DNA from: Microvelia longipes
Lineage: Eukaryota > Arthropoda > Insecta > Hemiptera > Veliidae
Length of the DNA: 64,000 nucleotides
Reading direction: 5' to 3'
Assembly: GCA_018340805.1 (NCBI GenBank)
Contig: JACMZG010001908.1
Coordinates: forward strand, 47,561,691-47,625,690
The first letter of the stretch is position 1. Every line of letters starts with the position of its first letter. Made by a program: the position numbers and the translations under genes. Under the pieces are notes generated by a model. The model saw nothing but the letters and a program-made list of their open reading frames with translations. It had not been told where the DNA came from and searched no databases. This document shows, in pieces, positions 57,223-64,000 of this stretch.

Positions 57223-60200
57223 TATAACATGAAATAAAATAATAAAACATTCTATTTGTAACAAAGATTAATGTGTAAAAACAAAATGTTTAAATTTTGA
57301 TCGTTAAACATTAAAATTAATTAACATGATAGAATTTATTAAAATCCTTGGTGAAATTTTATAAAAACCATCACACATCCAAACCTTATATTTATATGAA
57401 AATAAGTTAATCAACAAATAGATAAAAATATATCTCCCATAATAATCATCGATACAATCAAAACACATCTGCGGGAGATATCAATAATTTAATTCCAAAC
57501 CAAATTATCCGCCTCAAAACAAACAAACTTGCAACACTAAATTAATGTATTTTATATTTTTGGTGTAACGATTATTTCAGTTTATTAAAAAAAAAAACAA
57601 TTATTAGCGATTATTCATTTTTAAGGAATCCTTATTCGTTTAAGTTATGTAACTCAGTCTTGCATCATTTGATTTCACTGTATAATGAGTGAAATTTCTT
57701 TTGGAACTTTGAACAATTGCAGAAGATTCGAAGATACAGAATCGAAAGGGATGCACTTCCTAACAAATCATGCCACTGAACAATCGTAAAATTTTTATAT
57801 CTGGTGACGTTTGGGAGAAATCATTATGAAATGCAATTTTAAAGGATCCAAAACATTTGAAAATGAAATGATAAACCCGAATTTGAACATGGTTTATTTC
57901 TAAAAAGCAAGTTGGTTGGCAATCTACATAAATTGAGAAGTGTGGCTTCATCGAAGAACTGTTTATCGTGAACATAGGGTTCTGGTTTTGTATTTTTAAA
58001 TGGTTTACTGGGCCAATGTTAATATTGTCCCGTTGAATTTCTTGGTGGCAAGCAAAACAGAATTTTCCGGAACATTTAACCAGTTTCGGAAGCTGGGTGG
58101 ATGTTTCCCTTTAATTCCTATGACAAAAAAAATTTTAATTCAAACATAAGACTAAATATTTTTATTTTACTTTAAATGAAACTACACATTTGTACAATCA
58201 AATTTCTTTTGACGACATGAAATCTTTGTATTTTGGATGAATAACAGCTGCTAGTCTTGACGAGGTCAATCAACTTTTAATTCGTTTAGGTAATTCAAAA
58301 TTGAAATCTCATTAATGTCACCAAAATAAAAAATATAAATGCTATACACACTCGATAGTGAAAAACCATTATAGAATAAAAGGATTTAGTTCATAAAACT
58401 TAACTTATATTTAATATTTCAATTTCATAAAAAATTATCTTTAAAAGACAATGCTTAAAAAAGAAATTAATATAGGAAACCAATAGAAACAGTACATTGC
58501 GTAACTAATCACAGAAAAAACTATGAATAATTACTCATTAAAAAAGAAAATCTAAAATCAATGTAATTTAAAAATTTAAATAAATTAAACCAATTAAAAT
58601 CAATAAAAAAAATAAATCCAAAATTACTTTATTTCAAAATATCTTGAATAAATAAAAGAAGAAATCCCTGAAGAAGAACAATTCGTCGAAATTTCAACCA
58701 AAACAAAAAAAACACATTTGATTTTAGCCTTTAATTTAATGTAAATTTTGTTTTGTTTAAAATTTATACGTACATATATAAATTGAAAAAAATAGTGTAA
58801 TTCTTTGTTGGTAAAAAAATGTCATTTTCTATTATTATTTCAATTTGAGGCTCATTAAACTACAAATCGAGATATTAATTATTCGAGAAGTTTTATTAAA
58901 TTATATCTAGAATAATGATTCAATATTAGATTACAGAAAATAACTTCATTATATGTGAATTAATATTCCAAATGGAATATTTCATGTTTATCAACAAATA
59001 TTGTAGCATAAGATTTTATCGACCCTTTTAACAGTTCACTTTCTTCATACACTTTCATACTTCAATCAATATACAAAAGAATACAAAATAATTTTTCGAA
59101 ACCATTTGACTGATCTTCAAGATTTGTAACAATAGATAAGTTTCTTCAAAAAAATATCCTTGCATTACTTCAATGCTTATTTTTAACAGATTTTACAAAT
59201 TGAAAAATGCTCAAAAATTGATTCTTAAATTGAGGCTTCTAAAACCCTGATTGTTTTTATTTCAAAATTAGATGTCTAATTTGGGCGTCCTCTTTAAATC
59301 TGAGAGCATTTAGATATCTTTTTTTTAGTAATATTTTTGTGAAAAATATTTAAACTATAATGCGTTAAAAATTTTTTCATTTGAACGTATTCAAGTTAGT
59401 TATTCTTTGGAAGACAGAACCTTCTTTAATAACACAAAAAAATATTTTTTAGAAAAACTAAGTTCCCTTACCTAGTGTTCCAACTTTTTTCGGATTAGGT
59501 CACTTTTATTTACTTGAACCGACATAAGAGCCACAATGTTAAAAATAATTTTAAAATATAACAGATATAACACAAAAAACCAAAGGGTGAATTTTATGTT
59601 TTCTATAGATTATTGTCATGGAAAGTGCAATGTTACATAATTTATTTGAGTTCTTTATGAGTTTGAACTAATATTCTTATACCTGACGGACCACATGTTG
59701 TGAACTACTTTACTAAGTAATATTTTTGTTACTGATAACCAAAATTTAGCAGTGCCTTCTTCCTAATATGTCCAATAAATAAACTGAGAAAATCAATTTA
59801 TCAAATTGTAATTGCATAAATATAAATAAAACGAAAAATATTTAAGCAAAACACATAATTTAGTATGAGACAAATAGAAAATAATTTATAACAATTAATT
59901 TAGATACAATTTAATTTTCAACTAGCAATTTTACAGAATCACTAAACAAATTGCTTCTACCAATGAAAATTTATGAAACTTTTTGTACATTTTGTTAAAT
60001 AATTCTAAATCATGATTAGAATGTTACAAGAAATAGAATGGAATCGTGTCATGTTCAGTTAAAGTTGTTAGAAATCAGAATAATTTACTGACTAACATTT
60101 GTTTATAAATTAATAAACTTGACATATTTAGAAATTGCCAGAACTGCGTTACAAAAATCCATCAGATTTATAATTCATCTAAAGAAATTAATTAATAAGT

Positions 60201-62049
60201 ATACACAATAATAATTAAATTTATTTTTATATAAATTAAATAAAATTAACTTTATGCCATATATAATAAGGAGTAAAAACTAGTAAGTGTGTTTTCACGA
60301 AGAATCACGAACACATGCTATTCAACAAATAAAAATAAGAAAGAATAGTAAAATGTAAATTATAGTATAAATATATTGTTTTTTATAAACTTAATTTATT
60401 GCTTCTTTTCTCCTTCAAAATACAATTTTAATAATTTGTAGATGTAATGTGCTCACAAAATCCTCACCATTCATGAATGGCCTATTGTTCAGATGACTTT
60501 AACACTTCTGAATATAATACTAAAATATAATAATATTCAATGTATGATAAGAAAAATGTATTGACATACAATTGATATATTATAAATCGAGTGGAGTAAG
60601 TTTGTTTGTGGTGTGATCAAAGAATTTTTAAAACTCAAAACTAAGATAGCAGATTTATATTACAAAATAGCCACTTTGATGATAAAATTTTAAAAAATTA
60701 AAGGAAAATTTAAACTTACATGAAAAGTTATATTATAGAAAACAAGAAAAAATTTATAAAAGCAGATAATAAATGACATAAAAATATACAAAATTTTGAA
60801 TACTTAATAAAAAAAATTAAGAAAAATTTTTGAAAAGAAATAGATAAGTCCAGATAACAAAATGGACTCCAACACTAAAAAGCGTCTCAATCGTGAGGCA
60901 CAAAACGTTATCGACAACACCCAAATTAAAACGAAAAATATTGGGGAATGCAAATAAAAAACATTGCAGAGAATAAAATCATTCGACGCGACCCGGAAAC
61001 AACTGAACAGCAATCAAATATGCATTTTTTATCTTTTCTTTGTAAAAACATAATGTAGATAATTATATTTAATCAAGAAAAATTCTGCAAAAATGTTTAT
61101 TTTTCTACAGCATTCTTTGATCACGGGGCGGCTTGTCGCACATAAACCACATAATATATAATAATTAATTTTACAATATATAATAATTAAATTTATTGAT
61201 GTAACACACAAATAAAAATTAAAATTACACTATATTAGTTGATGAGGTCAATAATTTTGAAAACCCTACCATTTAACTCTGGTGCCGTGTCACATAGAAA
61301 TATTAATATTGTTTTGATATTTGAACATTGTAAAAAGAAACGATTTATATTTTTATGTTATTTTCAAAAAATTAAAATGTAATTTAACAAAGAAAGAATC
61401 AACAAAAAAAATATCAAATAAACAAAATGTGTATCTTTGCTAGCAACACGATGTACATGTTTAAAAACAATCCGTTTGTAATTGCATGATATGATCATGA
61501 GTAACGTGATAATCATATTACTCGAGTGATGCTAAACTCCTGGCCGTGCGAGAGAAAAAAATTTGAATTATGCAGATTTTTTTTGTCTCTATCGATACGT
61601 TATCAAACGTGTTCGCTTGTCATAGGTTCACCATCGCTTAATATTTTTAATAATACAATTATTTAGAATCACAATAAACCTAGTAAATTATTTTTTCTTG
61701 TCGAATATTTACGTTATTCCTTCCTAATTTTAAAACGCAGTTTAAACTATCTGTTACGGCAGTAACTTACAATCAGATTTCGAAAATATTTTAGCTATCA
61801 ATGTTTTATACCATGTAATACATACAAACATAATTATTTTAAAAATATCAAAAAATATATAACAACTATTTTGAACTAAGTTAAAGGATAAACATTTTAA
61901 TTCCAGTGACAAAAATAAATTGTTGTACGTATCATCATACTCCATTAACTTTAACAATGAAAATAAAAAATAAAATTTCGCTAAGCTTTTCAGTTGAATC
62001 TTGTACATTTACGTTAGGAATATATAAAGTAGAAAAACATTGTTACTTT

Positions 62050-62852
62050 TATAAAATCTTTATTTTTAACAAAAAATTATTTTACAAAAATGTGAACAAT
62101 AACTAATATTATTAAATATTAAACTATTATTACAATAACATATCAAGATTTTTTATTATTTTCTTAGATTACACAGTATCAGCTGAAGTCGCAAAAGTAA
62201 TTTATTTAATAATTAAATCTTTGGGATTTAATTTTGTTTTCCAAGCGATGAAAGACTGATGATGCATCTAAAGTCTACAAATCTGAAGAAACATGAACAC
62301 AGAGAACTCATTAAAAATGTTGACAATAATAAAATTTAGTACTAACTAATTTATTTTTAGTCATTTTAACAGAGTTTTTTAGTAGGCTTTCTGTTATGTT
62401 AAGATTTCATTTAATCATTTTTTCACATCCTTTTATAATAAAATAATTTATTTAAAATAAAATTGTTGTCACATTAAATTAGATATTTCAAAACTATTGT
62501 TTATTACTTTAACAAGGTTCAATCTACTAAAAACTTTGCATTTCTAAACAATTATACTAATTATATGTTTTTAAAGTATTTTATAGTGTTTTAAAGATTC
62601 ATATATTTTATAAGGTATTATATTAAAAACGTTTAAGTGTTAATTTCATTGAATATACAACAATCTGTCGAACAATACACATTTTATAATACATTTTCTT
62701 CATTGAAATATAACATCATACAATAGATGACAACGATAGACAATTGTAACTTTATAAATTTATACAAAAATCTTTATTTTAAAAAAAATTCATTTACAAA
62801 AAGTGGAACAATAACTATATATTATTAAATATTAAACTATATTATAATAATT
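62050..62852. repeat. Pair of ~88-bp direct repeats
   Basis: 62050-62138 and 62764-62852 share ataaaatctttattttta-like sequence, tttacaaaaa, gaacaataacta and attattaaatattaaacta. The similarity is imperfect. No function is assigned. Confidence 0.65.
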
Positions 62853-63569
62853 ATGTCAAATTATATAATTTCGTTTTCCATTTTGATGAAACATGAAATA
62901 ATAATAACATTTTTTTGAAGAATCAATTTTTAGATTAACAAGCAAATCAAAAATATCAAGACGCATATCTAAGATTCATGCCTAGGACGGATTCTGCATA
63001 CGCAGATCAGTATAATATTCATGTGACAGTAAGGAGTAATACATCTTTTATTCCCAAAAATTGTAGATTGAAATACCATCAACTGTGATAATAAGGATCG
63101 CGAACTGCCTCGATACAAATGTTATCAACTTGCATTTTAAATCGAATAATCTATTGCAGACAATATGAATTGCTTCTATTGACAGGTTGTTTATCATCAT
63201 AAACAAATATATCAAATAGTTCCATATTGAAATATTTCATATTATATAAAAAATAATTCAAGCTTCAAGGGAACTATCGGAATTGTTAATAATTGCTTTA
63301 GCGAGAACTAAATAAAATTTTTAAGTATTAATTGAATCTTAATCTAAAAGAAATTCATCTGAAAGTGAACGTAATTAGCTAAATTTAATCATAATCTTTG
63401 ACAATTATTTATCACAAGATAGTTTAGATAAATTCATATTAAGCTAAAGACCACACAATAATTTATAAATGTACTGTAATAATTAAAAAACGGAGTATTA
63501 AAAATAAAACATAATAAGCTTTCATTTTCCAATAACTTTATATTAAACAACATGTTTAAAATACATAAT

Positions 63570-63591
63570 ATAGTAAAATAATAATAATAAT

Positions 63592-63632
<41 letters not shown>

Positions 63633-63655
63633 TATAATAATAAAATAATAATATA
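63570..63655. repeat. (ATA)n microsatellite
   Basis: Run of AATAAT triplets with few interruptions. Confidence 0.9.
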
Positions 63656-64000
63656 AATTTAACAATATAAATTTTTATATCAATTAATCTATTAGAAAAT
63701 TGTAACATTTTCGAAACAAAATTTTTATGTACGTATAAATTTTTTAAAAAATTGAAATTAATTTTGAAAATTAATTTGGCAATTTTTATAAAATATGGTA
63801 AAATTTAAATGAGTATGATTTTAACTAAATTTCCGTTTCATTAAACACGTGCGCCATACAGATTGGGCTATCTTTGAATAGACTTAGTATTTGTTTCATT
63901 CTAGTAAATTTCTTTTTATTTAACAATGTCTAAAATAATTTATTAATGAAAATCCACTATTAAAGTTGAATTCATATGAACAAATTAAATATCACTAACC

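Larger units (their letters stand above)
55635..64000. other. AT-rich DNA without a supported gene
   Basis: Several 60-86-codon frames exist, but none shows a family motif or convincing splice context. Features seen are a possible hAT end (57172-57222), an 85-bp direct repeat (62050 and 62764) and ATA-type microsatellites near 63575-63650. Confidence 0.5.

Noticed and set aside
57690..58120. Protein-like minus-strand text with Cys and His residues (CSGKFCFACHQEIQ)
   Set aside because: Frames are short and broken, and I could not match any family; kept only as a note.
58665..58710. cctgaagaagaacaattcgtcgaaat, resembling another hammerhead-like box (CTGAAGA ... GAAA)
   Set aside because: Stem II does not pair well and no stem III or cleavage triplet is evident; only one copy seen.
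59690..59720. Possible hAT end (revcomp TAGTTCACAACATGTGGTCC)
   Set aside because: A single short match with no partner end or duplication.
60861..60953. Small plus-strand ORF starting MDSNTKKRLNREAQNVIDN
   Set aside because: Only 31 codons, no homologue recognised and no splice context; likely chance or a tiny transposon relic.
1..64000. CRISPR arrays, bacterial operons, rRNA or intact tRNA genes
   Set aside because: Tandem repeats here lack unique spacers, and no rRNA or complete tRNA fold was recognised; tRNA-like boxes belong to SINEs.

Overview
The window is AT-rich eukaryotic DNA, most likely from an insect or other arthropod. The evidence is an arthropod-style CRAL-TRIO gene on the minus strand with consensus splice sites and a very long intron, arthropod-type transposable elements (Ty3/mag-like LTR element, mariner, RNase H-bearing LINE, tRNA-derived SINE, Penelope-like repeats), many (TA)n microsatellites and assembly gaps. 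No prokaryotic gene organisation is present, and the species cannot be named from the sequence. Most of the window is non-coding.

Host gene. Two exons of one CRAL-TRIO lipid-transfer protein gene lie at 33133-33283 and 3351-3609 (minus strand). Their splice phases fit exactly, so 3610-33132 is probably a single 29.5-kb intron. It is filled with repeats: a hairpin MITE with TA duplications (9384-9845), inverted-repeat elements with hammerhead-ribozyme-like motifs (6.7-7.1, 8.7-9.2, 11.6 and 24.7-25.0 kb), a row of GC-rich hairpins (12.03-12.26 kb), a 1.8-kb TIR element (16.84-18.64 kb), a dead LINE (19.36-21.33 kb), SINE copies and several minisatellites. The first and last coding exons were not found and probably lie outside the window or were missed.

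33.9-38.0 kb holds a complete-length Ty3/gypsy element (33908-38019). It has identical 87-bp LTRs and a 5-bp target duplication, but its reading frames are broken by several single-base losses. 38.0-41.2 kb has no recognisable gene.

41.2-54.1 kb begins after a 392-base gap and differs in texture. It contains acidic tandem-repeat coding sequence, a pair of direct repeats that each form a TGACATGC hairpin, an unrecognised broken ORF (44.6-45.1 kb), and a broken family B2 DNA polymerase of the protein-primed Polinton/Maverick type on the minus strand (about 46.08-48.77 kb). It ends with three successive large inverted-repeat structures; the last (51937-54136) has arms built of a 21-bp repeat. 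This may be the remains of a Polinton-like (virus-related) element, but no integrase, ATPase, protease or capsid gene was recognised.

54.1-64 kb holds a decayed mariner transposase (54.75-55.63 kb), a possible hAT end and otherwise AT-rich DNA with no supported gene.
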